Notes: generated from the letters alone by a model not told the origin. A stretch of DNA of 64,000 nt from Linanthus parryae (GCA_023055425.1 JALGPY010000009.1:17115775-17179774), one strand, 5' to 3'; positions 44,129 through 56,710 are shown, counted from the first letter of the stretch. Translations and numbers: made by a program.

Positions 44129-45619
44129 ATGTCTTCAGTCAATCGCGAAATTGATGAGGAATTGGCAGTACCTATTCCGGCGGAGGACATTGCCGCAATC
44201 GATCAGCTAAACAACGAGCAGTCAGCAGCTTACAAAATAATTACCAATCATATCACTGAAATGAAGGGTGGGTGTTTTTTCGTCGATGGACCAGGTGGCG
44301 CTGGAATAACATTCCTATACAGAGCTATCTTGGCGTATGTTCGAGGTCATGGTGGAATTGATCTGGCTACTGCTAGCACTGGTATTGCAGCTTCAAATTT
44401 GCCTGGTGGAAGGACTGCACACTCTCGCTTCAAGCTTCCCCTAGATACTACAGATAAGAACACATGTAATATTGGAAAACAGACTGCTCTTGCACATCTT
44501 ATTCGTGAGGCCAAAGTTATTATATGGGATGAGGTTACAATGGCAAAGAAGCAGAATATAGAGGCTTTTGAATGTATGCTGCGCGACATATGTTCTGATG
44601 AATCACCATTTGGTGGCAAAGTTGTTGTCTTCAGAGGTGATTTCAGGCAGGTGCTGCATGTGACAGTGCGTGCAAGCAAGGAGGAATGTATCTCAAATAG
44701 CATTGTCGACTCACCTCTATGGCCCAGTATGCATTTGCTACATCTCAGTGAAAATATGCGTGCTATTCATGATCCCAGCTTCTGCCAATTTCTCCTTTCC
44801 ATTGGAAATGGTAGCGTGCAAGATGTCGATGATGCCACAATAGATTTGCCACCATCAATGATTGTGCCATTCATTGATGAAAGCACGTCAATAGACTTGT
44901 TTATTAATTCTGTCTACTGCAATTTCTAATCTGACTGTCTGAACACGAGCTACCTTACTGAGCGAGCAATTTTGACTCCTCGGAACGACTGCGTTGACAG
45001 AATCAATCAAATTCTGCTATGTAGATTTCCTGGACAATCCCATACATATATTAGCTTTGACCGATCTCTGCCAGAGAACCAGTCGAGTCATCTAGTAGAA
45101 TTCCTGCATACACTGACTCCTAATGGCCTGCCACCCCACCAGTTAGAACTGAAGCCAGGTTGTCCGCTAATGTTGCTACGCAACATTGACACGTCATCTG
45201 GATTGTCAAATGGTGTGAAACTTATTTGTAATGAGTTGTTGCCGAATGTAATATATGCTGAGATTGCAGCTGGTCCAAAAAAGGGAAAATCAGTGTTCAT
45301 ACCTCGGATCCCTCACAGGCCGTCTCAGACAGACCACTATCCCATAGAGTTTGAGCGGAAACAATTTCCAGTACGACAATGCTTCGCTATGACCATCAAC
45401 AAGTCGCAAGGCCAAACTTTGAAACGTGCCGGTGTTTACCTACCCCAACCTGTATTCTCCCATTGTCAGCTGTATGTCGCATTATCTAGAGCGAAATTAG
45501 CATCAGCAGTTAAAGTGCTAATGGAACCAATTGATGGCATGCAATTTAATTGCACAACCCGAAATGTTGTCTACAAAGATCTTTTGCGTAGAGCAACACG
45601 TGTAGAAAACAAACAATAG
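44129..45619 (+). pseudogene. RepHel: PIF1-like helicase domain
   Basis: Superfamily 1B motifs in order: motif I FFVDGPGGAGITFLYRA, where the invariant Walker A Lys is replaced by Ile; motif Ia TASTGIAASNLPGGRTAHSR; motif II IIWDEVTMAKK; motif III VVVFRGDFRQVLHV; motif IV LSENMRA; and C-terminal motifs CFAMTINKSQGQTLKRAGVY and LYVALSRAK. A TAA at 44927 interrupts the frame before TERAILTPRND. The lost Lys alone should abolish ATP hydrolysis. The 3' part (44972-45619) is otherwise open to the normal end. Confidence 0.92.
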
Positions 45620-45792
45620 ATTCCAATCATGGTTAGTGCTTCCTGATTTCATCATGCTTCAGTGACACTCGTGTAATGTACAACAATATAGACCATAATG
45701 TTTTTCACCGCATGCTTTATTGTTAATTGAAAATCTCTATATGTTATATACTAACTGCATCCAGCTACCTTTGGTAGGAATCCATTTCAATC

Positions 45793-47985
45793 ATGGAAGG
45801 TCAAATTTTGAAGTTGTCTGGATTGACGGACCAATGCAAGGAATGGAAGCTTCGTCTACGTGTTGCAGAAAAATCACGGATACTGATAGGAAAGGCTTCT
45901 AACACAAAATACCAACGTTTTGTTCTCTGTGACAGTGATGTTGTAACTAAATCTGTGCAAACGTATCACTCGATTTAGCATTGATTCGTGTATTTAATTT
46001 CCTAAATATAAAGTGGTATTGCTACTGTTCTTACATTTGTTATTATTATTCTTCTGGTTCCCGTATTTAATAAATTTCTATTGAATTCGCAGGGTAAGCA
46101 AATCCAAGCAACGTCATTTGATGCAGATATACCCAAATTTGACAACAAACTACAGGTTTATCATTCCTACTGGTTCAGCAATGGTGTTTTCCGACCTGTC
46201 AACCCCAGATACCGTTACATAGATCACGATTTCTCTCTTTTCCTTAACAAAGAAATGGAAGTGACTCCAGTGGAAGATAAGGTTGATGAAGGATCTGGTA
46301 GCAAATATAATTTGAAAAATCTGAAACAAGCTCGCACTCTTGTGAATTCCCGCGAGAAATTCGATAGATTATGTCAACTACTTTGTCTCATTCCTACATA
46401 TAGATTTCATGCTAATGTGTATTCATTCATGTTTTTCATAATCACTACATCCTGTTATTGTAATTGGATGTATTTCAATGTGGTTATAGATATCGCTGTC
46501 ATCATCATTGCTGTTATGTCCACAAAGACAGTCCCCCGGAAAGATTCGCCTGGTCGTGCTCGAGTAAGGGATGTAATTGTTCTGGATGACTCGTAAGTAC
46601 TCTGATTCTGCGTCTTGTGTTGTAGTAGGTAGTTTATATGAGTTAGTGTTTGCTGTATGCAATTATTCACTGTTGTAACCGAGTATATCAATTCATTGGT
46701 ATTCCAGTCTGTCTATCTTTGTGGGATGACGCAACTACGACAGAAGGAGATAAACTGAATATCCTTGCCAGTGCTCATCCAGTCGTAATTGTGACGAACG
46801 TGTCTTCGACAACATATCTCAGTAATCTTGACCTAACATACCTATTTATGAGTATTGAACTATACAGCTAGAAACGTAATGATATATGAATGCAGTATAT
46901 TTAAACATAGCTTACATGACATTATGTAGATCTTATTACTATTTGACTATTTGCAGATTTCTCTCTGAAGACAACAATGTCAACTATGTTCCTGCACGAT
47001 GTCGATGATCCAAGAGTTGAAGAATTGAATGACTGGTATATGAATGAAACTACTTGCGCTGTTTGTCATAACTACAGCATGGCTTAATTTTTAAACTTAA
47101 AATGATCTCTCTTCTTCTTGATTAGGCGTGACGCAAACTATGAGAAAATGATAAAGTGAAGGACCCCGAATTATTACTGGCGCAGAAAAACCCTAAGACC
47201 AACAAGACTGAATTCAAGTTATCCAAGATTACTGACCTTCCAGCAAAACCGGTATATTTTATGTCATAAGTATCTCATGTTCTTAGCAATTCAGTGTTAT
47301 GTTTGCTTGACAGCTGTGTCCTCATTATCTGCAGTCCGGAGATACTGAAGTGTGGGTTAAAGTTTCGGTTCTTGCCTTACCTGACACCCAACGACCATGG
47401 TATCATGCTTGCAATATGTGTACTCGTGCAACTAGCTACCTCACCGGAGAAAAATTCAATTGTCCTGGTTGCCACAATTCTGATTGCACCTCTGTGCCCT
47501 GGTAATGTGATATAATATTTGCGTCTTCAGCTTAACGTGTATTCAAATTTGCGAGAGGCGAAGATAGAGAGAAAAAAAAATTAGTGGGTATTGAATGCGC
47601 TCCATTTTTGGTTTCTGTAGGGGTCGTCTAGAAGTCCAAATTGGATACGATACTGGAGAGCTGAATGTCGTCGTATTCGGCCACGGTGTAGAGGCTGTAC
47701 TAAAAAAAGCGCTGTCATATTGTCGGCGATGACAGCAGATGTATGTGACCAGTATTTACTATTTTGAACTATCCACTTCTAATGTGGTATTTAATGAGTT
47801 AGTGTGCTCTATGAACACTGTGATAACTACAATACATTGCTTTATTTCAGGAACAAAAGGAGCTATTACTTAAAGCTAATGAATCGAGTGTTAAGAACAT
47901 GTTCTACTTTCGACTTGCTCCTTCCCCAAGCATGAATCGCAGATGGGTCAACAAATGGAGTGTTCGTCAAGTGGAGACGGCGTAG
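45793..47985 (+). pseudogene. RPA1-like single-strand DNA-binding protein (Helitron RPA)
   Basis: Exons give the order of replication protein A large subunit. OB fold A: MEGQILKLSG... spliced to GKQIQATSFDADIPKFD, FSNGVFRPVNPRYRY (45793-46340). OB fold B: RVRDVIVLDDS (46495-46593), then SLWDDATTTEGDKLNILASA (46710-46820). C-terminal OB: VWVKVSVLALPDTQRPWYHA with the zinc ribbon CNMCTRATSYLTGEKFNCPGC, then YDTGELNVVVFGHGVEAVL, and the tail to RRWVNKWSVRQVETA and a stop at 47985. RPA genes are standard partners of RepHel in plant Helitrons, coating displaced single strands. Frameshifts occur near 47155 and in an A-run near 47703, so it is probably dead. Confidence 0.85.
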
Positions 47986-48183
47986 TTTCATACAATGTCA
48001 GGCCACATGCCCACCTGCAGATCAAGTATGCATTCACATATGTACATAGAGACATTACTACAATACATGTTGTGCTATGACACATTAAAACTACTACTTT
48101 TGTCCGCTTCAGAAAATGCAGGGAGATAATGTCATGCTGATGTTCGATTGTTATCTCCCTGCCTTTTGGTCCAACGATATAAA

Positions 48184-48230
<47 letters not shown>

Positions 48231-48740
48231 TTGTTTTGTTCTTCAACATGCACCTCATCTGCCTACAGTCTAATCTTACAGAATATTGATATTTGCATGT
48301 TTATAGTTGCGTTTCATTAAATTGATTGCGTAATATAAAATCTTACAGCTAGAAGGATATAATTCTAAGAAGTACGTATAATATAATAGCATGTACACAC
48401 CAAGAGCAATAAACTGTGCCTTGAAATTTGGATGAGGAGGGAGAAAAAAAAATCGGATAAGTTATTGGATTTCATACCCAACACGAACTATTGTTACCCA
48501 CATCTTATACATGTTTGGAACTAACTTAAAATATCTACTCCTCGTAAGTCTCCTATATAATGTCAGGACATTGGCTGTGAGCAATTGCTGAAATATTTCT
48601 CAATTTATTCACCATGTCAAACTATCCTTATGAGGAGGAGCATTCTTGCTGGAATTTTATTGCCTTGCTAACAGATCTTCCCACTCCCGAAATAAACATC
48701 CCAAATTAGAGCTATGTCCAGGTCCTCTCACCGAGTGACA
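47986..48740 (+). other. Spacer with microsatellite, no gene
   Basis: Contains a (CATA)n tract running into (TA)n at about 48181-48230. Otherwise AT-rich with intron-like or UTR-like sequence. A poly-A patch lies at 48443-48451. Confidence 0.4.
48181..48230. repeat. Compound microsatellite (CATA)n-(TA)n
   Basis: About eight CATA units followed directly by about nine TA units, seen directly. Confidence 0.95.
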
Positions 48741-48794
48741 CAGTGCACCCCAACATGCCTTCACCCTATTATCCGATAACCGGGAACACAATGT

Positions 48795-50003
48795 ATGATA
48801 CCGGTAATCACCAATTTCATGTTGTTCGAAGCCCAACATCACCAGTTTTCCATGCATCGCCTCCTACCAACAATGAGTTCATACGGTGCAGGTATAGCGT
48901 TACCACACTGTCCACAACATTATACCTGGAACAACTCCATTGTGCGAAGTCCAACATCACCAGTTCTCTACGCATCACCGCCTACCTGCACAGAGTTCAT
49001 ACATGGCTCTTATAATACAGGTATTCCATTACCAAATTCCCCTCCACAGTATAATTACTGCAGCTCCATTGCATCTCCTCAATATCAGTACTCCCCACTC
49101 TCGTCAAATATTCACCCACAAGCACATTTTTACTCAACTTCACCGCAGAATTATGGCTCACCAATTCCAATATCAGAGACTGAGCTAATAGTTCCCATAC
49201 ATTTTCCTCCCTACAGATCGGATTTTCTTCCCCAAATTACTGAGTCATCATTCGTATACCAAAGTGATCTGCAAGTGCCATATGCTTCAGATAATGCTAC
49301 TGATGATTATATTTTCTTCCTTGAGAACTCACCTCCCGAGAGAAAAATTAATCCATGTTCAACCCGCAGCCAAACTCATCAGAGTTCTGTGAACCGAAAG
49401 AAATGTAATGAGGCTCTGCCCTCTGCTTCAACTAGCAACAAGATCCGTTCCCCATCTACATCATCTCTTAGAATCCATTGGTCACCTCCTGCAAAACATA
49501 TCATTAAGCTTAACTTCGACGGTGGATTCTACTGTGACTACAATCGCCCAACCTGGCCAACTATAGTTCATGCTGGTCTCTATAGGAATTATACAGGAGA
49601 CTGTGTGTATGCTTTCGCTGAAACTGAGCATGAGAAGAACTCTGAATTTGCAGAGGCATTCGCACTTTGCAAAGGGCTCAGGTATGCATTAGATCGCAAC
49701 TGGCTTGATATATGGGCAGAGGGAGATGCCAAAAATATTATTGATCACATAACCGATATTGCTTCTCATGTATTCCCAGAAGATGTCTGTTACGAAATTG
49801 AAGAAATTAAAAAACTACAAAAAAAATTCAAATCATGTTTGATAACGTTCATCCATCGTGAAGGTAACTCCGCGGCAGATGCACTTTGTGTAGCCTTCAA
49901 ACATCATGATGGATGTTACGCATTCGAAACAGCAGGTCCACCTGAATCTGTTCAGGAAATTGTTGAGCGAGAAAGGAAAGGGAAGACGTACCGTAGAGTG
50001 TAG
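48795..50003 (+). CDS. RNase H-like protein with intact acidic residues
   Basis: A 402-aa open frame. The C-terminal part (about residues 230-380) is a plant RVT_3-type RNase H domain: IKLNFDGGF (first Asp), EFAEAFALCKGL (Glu), DIWAEGDAKNII (Asp) and FIHREGNSAADALC (last Asp), so all four metal-binding residues are there. The N-terminal 220 residues are Pro/Ser/Tyr-rich and repetitive, with VRSPTSPVLYASPPT. The same phrase, VRSPTSPVFHASPPT, occurs just upstream in another frame (48827-48871), so the original start was probably an ATG at about 48753 with a one-base shift near 48890. Substrate would be RNA in RNA-DNA hybrids; this is inferred. It follows RepHel and RPA on the same strand. Confidence 0.75.
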   Translation: MIPVITNFMLFEAQHHQFSMHRLLPTMSSYGAGIALPHCPQHYTWNNSIVRSPTSPVLYASPPTCTEFIHGSYNTGIPLPNSPPQYNYCSSIASPQYQYSPLSSNIHPQAHFYSTSPQNYGSPIPISETELIVPIHFPPYRSDFLPQITESSFVYQSDLQVPYASDNATDDYIFFLENSPPERKINPCSTRSQTHQSSVNRKKCNEALPSASTSNKIRSPSTSSLRIHWSPPAKHIIKLNFDGGFYCDYNRPTWPTIVHAGLYRNYTGDCVYAFAETEHEKNSEFAEAFALCKGLRYALDRNWLDIWAEGDAKNIIDHITDIASHVFPEDVCYEIEEIKKLQKKFKSCLITFIHREGNSAADALCVAFKHHDGCYAFETAGPPESVQEIVERERKGKTYRRV

Positions 50004-51560
50004 TAACCAGTTTCAGTATCTGTGCTTAGTCTATTTTCCGACATTAACATCAACAATAATTTTTGTAATATAATGTTAGTAATTTCGGCCAACTTCAATA
50101 CTTTAATTACTCAAAGTTGTCATTGGAATCTGGTTATTTAGTGCATAAAAAATATATATTACTTTATAGTATTGCAGTTGATATCGACACAAATCTAAGA
50201 TTTATAGAATCTGTTCATCTATAAATACAACTGTACATAAACTAAAACAGTGTCCTAGACAAATTAGTTGTTGGTATATGGAATATAATTTACATTCAGT
50301 GACATATGTTGAACTAATCGTATAAACTTGAACTAATTTGTAGGGAAAACCAGTGTGCAAATGCAATCACACAAAATCATTCAGTATTCCTAAACGCATT
50401 AAGAAGCTAAAAAATTTTTATATTGACATTTTCATTTCTTTGAAAAAATGCTGATTCAAATCATCATATATGCATCAGAATAAATTTATAGCTATATTCA
50501 ATTCAAATATAATAATATCATCAGTAACATTCATAAACTAAAGTTTGTAGCTGCTGATTTCTGCCTTCCATCAGAAAAGTAGATACCTGTTGGAGAAATA
50601 GTGATTCCTACTGCTTCAGAAATGAATGCAGCACACTCTGAACAAATTTGATAGCAATGTAAGCAAGGCATTGTTAGAAGCAACAACAGAATTTGGATGC
50701 ATGCCAGACATATGGCAGCTAAGATCTGCTTCATATTTATCCTTTTCTAAGACCCAATGCATGCACTGAACCAATACAGATATACTCGACAATCAAGAAT
50801 GAATTATCTGCAAATACGTGAAATTATATCAGCAGTAATAATTAATATATCAACACTAATAATTAATTAAATCATCCAGTTAGGTTTCCATATAATATAA
50901 TGTAGCCAGAATTTGATAACAGTGACAAATTGACAATTGTTATATAGAACTGAAGGAAAGCATAGTTATACAATTTTTGTTATTAGAGTTAATGAAACAA
51001 ATATGTGACAGTGGCATACAACAATGACAGTGCAGTTACTGGTTGAAGACACTTGTCAATTTAATACTGACATTTCTTGGAGACCAAGTTGCAAAAACAA
51101 ATATAAAGTAGTATCTTTCAAGGTACTTCATCTGCTCAGCAACACTTGAAGGTAACAATAATTATTAGCATAAATAAGAATTGGTGTTTCCTCATGGAGA
51201 AATCTAATAAAGTTACTTTACTATGTGCAGATATCTGGGGGAAGTACAATTCAGAGGCAAGATTGGCTTCCATTTCTGTGCTGCCCGTTTAATCGGCTTT
51301 AGTGTGTTATTATTCCAGGTTACTAACTTAGAGATACAAGTGATGAATGCATGCTAAATATTATCATAATTACATTTTCAATTTAGAGGTGATATATCTA
51401 ATACTAATGTTATATACTGGATTTCATTATAATATCTACATTGTGTTTATGCTCTTACACCAAAAAAATTTACATTAATGAAGAAGTGAACATGGTAAGT
51501 TAAGTTTTACAACTCAGAATTTCGATATATTCGCCACTAGACCGCGCAAGAATAACAATT
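50004..51560. other. AT-rich spacer between Helitron cargo genes
   Basis: No conserved coding. A TATA-like ctataaatac at 50220-50229. One small minus-strand frame is listed separately. Confidence 0.35.
50531..50734 (-). CDS. Small putative secreted peptide, unknown (weak)
   Basis: A 67-aa minus-strand frame starting MKQILAAICLACIQILLLLL looks like a signal peptide: a basic start, a long Leu/Ile core, then small residues before CYQICSECAAF. The mature part would have three or four Cys. No family recognised and no promoter seen. It could be a chance frame in AT-rich DNA. Confidence 0.2.
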   Translation of the reverse strand: MKQILAAICLACIQILLLLLTMPCLHCYQICSECAAFISEAVGITISPTGIYFSDGRQKSAATNFSL

Positions 51561-51617
51561 ACAAATCTATACATTATTGTGGTCCATAACTATGGAAATT
51601 TTGGCAGATATAATACA

Positions 51618-51965
51618 ATGGAAAACCGGGGCAACTCTGCAAATGAACCAACGGTGACAGAAGAAACACGCAGTATTCCGAGGGGGAGAGCAGAGGAGGC
51701 AGCTATTTGTCGCAAAATTCTCGACAGTGGAAAAAATGTTGATGAAATGATTGTAGATATTCAAAAGGAAATCGAACGAGTTGAGCGACAAATTGAAATG
51801 CTGGGCAAAGTTACTTTTCTGAAGCAGCAGCAACTCCACATCCAGGCCCAATTTCTCAGAAAACTGCACGAAATGAGCACTGCAAAGAAGCAAGCAATAG
51901 CAGCAAGCACATCAACCTCAGGATGCAAGAGAAACCGGTCTCCGACAACCCCAACAGAGGATTAA
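51618..51965 (+). CDS. Small coiled-coil protein, unknown function
   Basis: An ATG at 51618 follows a plausible acceptor (TTTTGGCAG at 51600-51608) and opens a 115-aa frame to the stop at 51965. After an acidic N terminus comes AAICRKILDSGKNVDEMIVD and a heptad-like helix IQKEIERVERQIEMLGKV, then QQQLHIQAQFLRKLHEM, and a basic Ser/Thr-rich tail with CKRNRS. A coiled coil is likely. Splice acceptor, uninterrupted frame and coherent composition support a real exon, but no family is recognised. Upstream exons, if any, were not identified. Confidence 0.4.
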   Translation: MENRGNSANEPTVTEETRSIPRGRAEEAAICRKILDSGKNVDEMIVDIQKEIERVERQIEMLGKVTFLKQQQLHIQAQFLRKLHEMSTAKKQAIAASTSTSGCKRNRSPTTPTED

Positions 51966-54290
51966 AATCAAATGAATTTACAGAGATCTTTTCAAGTGGT
52001 GGAATTTATATGCTGTATTTCTGGAACATTCGCACTACTATGTTGAACCCGTTTGATGGAAACTTGTTTCTGATAGTTTTGGCATCTTAGCAAGTACTAA
52101 TGCCTCTGTCTCTGTAATGACTGCAAATCTTGCTCTTCTTGCAATGTAGTCGTTCAATTATGTCGAATTAAAATTCTTAGTTAACCTACAGTTAAAGATA
52201 TAAGGGCTTTCTAATTTTCACTTTAATCTGTCTGTCTAAAACTATCTGCGTTACTTTATTGTAGTCATATGTCATTTCCAATTGTGGACGTGATATTGGA
52301 AAAAGAATAAAGTAATACCTAATTTGGTAATACATGTATGCTACTTGACACAATGAATTTGGCCACGGTTCTATAAATTTCAAAAAACAATCTTCTTATT
52401 ACTCAGCATTGTTGGATTCGTAATTAGGCATGTATTACAAATAAAATATTGGAATTTACCACACAGAATTCATTAGGTCATAGCATTAAAAACTAATATC
52501 AGTTAAAAAGAGGATTAATAAAGATTATTACAAAAGTGAAAGACTACAGTGGTTATTACAAATAAAACTGTAGAACAAAAAAAAAATACTACAAAACTTT
52601 ATCAGTGATACCTTGAATGCAGAGCTAACTTTAAGATTTCAATAAATAATATCTTAATAGTAGATTTGCAATTATCCAACCTCATTCTTCCAGTAAAAAG
52701 ACCTTCCAACTTCATCTTCTCATCTATCTCTTCCCTGTAGTCTAATGCTTCTCTTACAGGTATTGGTACTTATCTCCTAGCTATAAATCGAATTCCTACA
52801 CCGTGTTATAATGTAGTTGTGATCGCCATCTACTTATTCCCCGTACTGTTACCCGTGCTTGTATATCTGACAAATTCTCCGATCTCTATTTCTCAGATCT
52901 CTGTGTTCCACAAGGTTCAACATCCTCTCTCTACAGGTATGTGTTTACAAATTCCATATCCTCTGTTCAAGTAATTTTATACTTAAAACTCTTACATTAT
53001 TCATATTCAGTCAGTGCTGTGAACAGATAATTGCAGATAATCATATGTTACCCCTTTCAGATGTTATTTTGGTCGCTTCCATTTCAGATCTTCTATCAAT
53101 TCCTTACTTTAGAAATACTAAACTATGCCTATGTACGGAAATAGTTGCATTTTTCCAAATATTCTCCCGAAATTGCTACTGAACGTATCTAAATTTATTT
53201 GTTAATAAGAAGTTGAGAGTGTTATTGAATTTGAGGCATACATTGGTATATTTGTGTGGGAGCCGAAGGAAAAAAAATTATGCCGAGTACAATGTTATAA
53301 GATTGTAAATACAATCTCTATTAATTTACTGTTGTTAATCTTGCTAATAGATTGATCAATAGTGTTTTCCATGTATAGATATTTTTAATAGCAGTGATCA
53401 GAAACGTGTGGTTCCGTAACATGGCCTTTTTCGGAAATATAAAATGAGTCTTATGAGTGCAACAGTAAACAAACTTAGTCCAGCTGTGGTAGCAAACAAA
53501 TAGATCTGTTGATAATAATGGATATTTTTAAGAAATATAAGTCACTAAGACTTGAGATACTGAATATTAAATAAGATTAATTCATAATAGAGAAATTACA
53601 ATTTCTGGAAATTGCAGCTCAGTGAAGACAAAACTTATTAACTTAACAAGTGAAGAAAAAAGACTTAACACTTGAATGATGTTAAGTAAAATTTCCATTT
53701 TCCTCCAGAACATATGTGAGTTCATGTCTGTGAACCAACATATAAGCATGAATATAACTCTATCTTCAGATTTAGGCTATAATCAGCTTCGATTAATTTC
53801 GAGGATCGATTTCAGAGTGTAATTCCAGCAAGACGATGCATGGTAGTTTCCAATCCGTATTGTTATTATAAGTATGAGGATTTATGAAGAATTACGTAAT
53901 AAGACATGAAAGCTTATTACTTACCATTACCAATACCATGTGGTAATGATAGCTAAACAATCGGTATTATGTTGAAAACCAGTTGTTTCCCATTAGTATG
54001 TGAGTTCCTCACGAAATAGCTAACGAGATATCATATCCCTAGTACTTTCCATTGACAGTTCCAACTCATGCTTTTGGAAAATAACCAGCCATAGGTTTCA
54101 AATCCAATTATTCCCACCAAAGCTTATTACCCTAAGCAAGACATAATAACCATATCGCGACCTGTGTGAAATCACCCCCAAATACAGGAGGACAAAATAA
54201 AATGCATTTAAATCCCTATATTTTAACTTTTCTTATTTATGCCACAGTTGGTAATACAGATCAGGATCTTTCTCGTGAAGCTAGCTGGAA
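51966..54290. other. AT-rich spacer, no gene
   Basis: About 2.3 kb, possibly the promoter and leader of the B3 gene. TATA-like ctataaatcg at 52781-52790 and pyrimidine-rich leader-like sequence at 52700-52940. No conserved frame. Confidence 0.35.
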
Positions 54291-55168
54291 ATGAAGTTCT
54301 TTCGAGTTATTACAGATCGAGATGAAGACAACAAGAACTTGGTAACCCTTACATCGCATCTATTTTTATGAAATAAGATTGAATAAAATTAACATTAACG
54401 ATAGCAACATGTATATTTATTAAAAATAACCAACATCTATTCACTGCAGAGGCTACCGGACGAATTTGTTCAACTTTATCGGTCTGACCTTGGAATAAAT
54501 GCTGAGCTTTCAATTCAGATGGCCGAGTGTGGGAAATCAAAATGAAGACTACAGGCAATGACATCTATCTTACAACAGGATGGAAGGAATTTTCAGAGCA
54601 TTATTCATTATCTTTTGGGCACATGCTCACTTTCAAGTACGTAGGACATTCGAAATTCAAGGTGACAATCTACAATGTAAGTACATCAGAGCTAGAATAC
54701 AATGCTCGACCATCCATTGTGAATGCTGGAAAGAGTGCATTGAGGAAGGCCGCTTCTTACAAGGCTTACTACAACAATCCATGCTTTGCAGTTCAAATAC
54801 AAAAGTCCCATTTAGAGTCATCTGGTGGACTGGTAAAGCTACAACGTTAAAATTAATTTACCCTACTATTTCCTCTAATTTCAGCAGCAGTCTTTGACAT
54901 GCAGATGGTAATATTGCTGAATATACCAGCTCATTTTACAAGGGCATATTTGAAGGATCGAACAACGCTGATTCAGATTACAAGCACTGAAGGAAATGCA
55001 ACCTGGAGCTGCCGTTGCAAATTCCCTGGTGGAGAGAATAATGACAAGAGACGAGTATCCTGGTATCATTTCACCAAGAGCGCTAACCTACGTACTGGAG
55101 ATGCATGTGCTGTGGAATTACTTGATGCAAACATTCCAAAATTTCGTGTTAAAGTGTTCCCAGCGTAG
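54291..55168 (+). pseudogene. Two-domain B3 DNA-binding protein, frameshifted
   Basis: The model is exon 1 54291-54341 (MKFFRVITDRDEDNKNL), exon 2 54450-54824 and exon 3 54888-55168. The first B3 domain reads RLPDEFVQLYR, (shift), DGRVWEIKMKTTGND, LTTGWKEFSEHYSLSFGHML and TFKYVGHSKFKVTIYN. The second reads LLNIPAHFTRAYLKD, GNATWSCRCKFPGGE, SWYHFTKSANLRTGD and CAVELLDANIPKFRVKVF. This is the REM-type tandem B3 architecture of plant transcription regulators. A one-base loss near 54513-54518 breaks the first domain; the second is open. B3 domains bind DNA in the major groove. The fold assignment is firm from the pattern; a role in transposition is only a guess. Confidence 0.78.
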
Positions 55169-56710
55169 AGTTAACGTATGCGAGTACTAGGTGGTATCAA
55201 TTATCAAACATCTTTTGTAACCGCTTTTGGATGATTCTGTATTCTGGTTACATTCTATGTTATTATCCTGGCAGAAACATACCAATCTGCTGCTGCTGTC
55301 TAATTTCTGACTTTATGATATACATCATGTATTAAATATTTTAATGCTTTGTCTCTGATTTGCTTAATATCTAATGCATGAACTTACATACTGATTCACA
55401 TGTATTGTTGGATATCGACAATCAACTTATTTAGAACAAGATTTTAGAACAAATAATCAAATCAAGTAGCAAATAATACTTAACTACACTTACAATGTCT
55501 GGCCTTCTCAGAGTAACCAGGAATCTATCACAGTGCTACAACTATGTCAACAAAATGCTATTTTACTTGGGATTTTGTATACATCATTTACGAAATTATT
55601 TCATTATACTACCTGCTGTTCGCTGCTTAAATTGTTGCATGTAATTTCACTACAATCCACATCTATGGACTGCGTGGTTGTTCTATCATTGATTATGTGT
55701 TCAATCAATGTGTGTTTCTATGTTCATGATAAGGAATATTACTAATATTGAAACGAATGCTATCTTCTGAAAGGCATGCACACCCATAAGAACAGGTCTA
55801 ATACATTCAATAAATAATTTTCATAAACAGGGTGAGTACCAAGAATCAGAAATTATGTATGCATGCCAGGCGTTTGTCAAATACATTCTGCTCGCTGGGT
55901 TGAAGAACCTATCACCCAATGCATGCATGTTGCACAAGTCGACAAACAAATACATTATATCATTGTTGTGAACAGTATATTGTAATTTTGCGTAATCTTT
56001 GTTTTCAAACAATCCCATCCAATTAAACACTGCTTGTTTGGAGATAACCAAGATTAATAATTTCAACTGCAATATTAACTTAATCAAATTCTCCACACAC
56101 AAAACAACAACATTTGAACTCCCATGGCATATTGAATACTATCCAATTATAATGCAAACATGCAGTTGTAGAATTGAATGCCTCGAGATCCCACACATAC
56201 AAACTTGGAACAATGCATGTCTTACAACATCTACCAGGTCATAAAGAAGAGCTGGACCTGTCTACATACTGAATCTGCACATAGAAAGTCACATTAAATC
56301 AACGGTAGGCAGAGGTGCTTGAGGAGCATCACCTTTCAATTTCAGCTACAATGTCCTAACAAGCCTCCAAATAAATCATTGATATTTGGACCTTCTTGGA
56401 AAGCAACTTTTGATCAGAAAGAGTGGAAATATCAAGAATGATGTAAATTACTTCTTCAAATTGCATATGCAATAACCTATGAATGTGAATTGTTAATGCA
56501 AGACACCAGGAATACATATCTAAACATAATAAACTTGTACAGAATAATCACAATTGCTAAATTCCTCAATGTCCAACAACAGCTTCATTATGTACACTTT
56601 ATGAATAAAATAATGTTATGAAAATTCAGTCTGTAGTGGGTACATCGAAATTAGAAAATATATTAATTATATTTTACAGAAAACCTCAGCAAAGCTAAAC
56701 AAGAACTCAC
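55169..56710. other. AT-rich spacer, no gene
   Basis: No conserved frame or transposon end recognised. Open frames of 60-93 aa look random. Confidence 0.35.

Larger units (their letters stand above)
39609..45619 (+). pseudogene. Helitron Rep/helicase (RepHel), decayed
   Basis: Plant Helitron transposase: an HUH-type rolling-circle replication initiator fused to a PIF1-family 5'-3' DNA helicase. Landmarks in order are an AT-hook-rich N terminus, a C-x2-C...CC zinc segment (41421-41480), the Helitron-like N domain (FRTSIRAYNSLFSFTSIGV, VTCRQYYCYRLQIR, LPPSFVGGPRDMKRRYQDAM), the Rep metal site GLPHVHFLLIL, the Rep Tyr block VKYLYKYIYKGHD, and PIF1 motifs from 44250 on. It is broken by in-frame stops (at 40140, 40199, 40857, 41962, 42638, 42912, 44105, 44927) and frameshifts near 41670 and 42045. 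Most stops can be explained by C-to-T change at CAG/CAA/CGA codons, as in methylated repeats. Two introns are likely (about 41251-41340, 42195-42290). Confidence 0.92.

Noticed and set aside
49000..50003. Complete LINE or LTR retrotransposon around the RNase H domain
   Set aside because: No reverse transcriptase, zinc knuckle or LTR nearby; the domain stands alone after a Pro/Ser-rich region.
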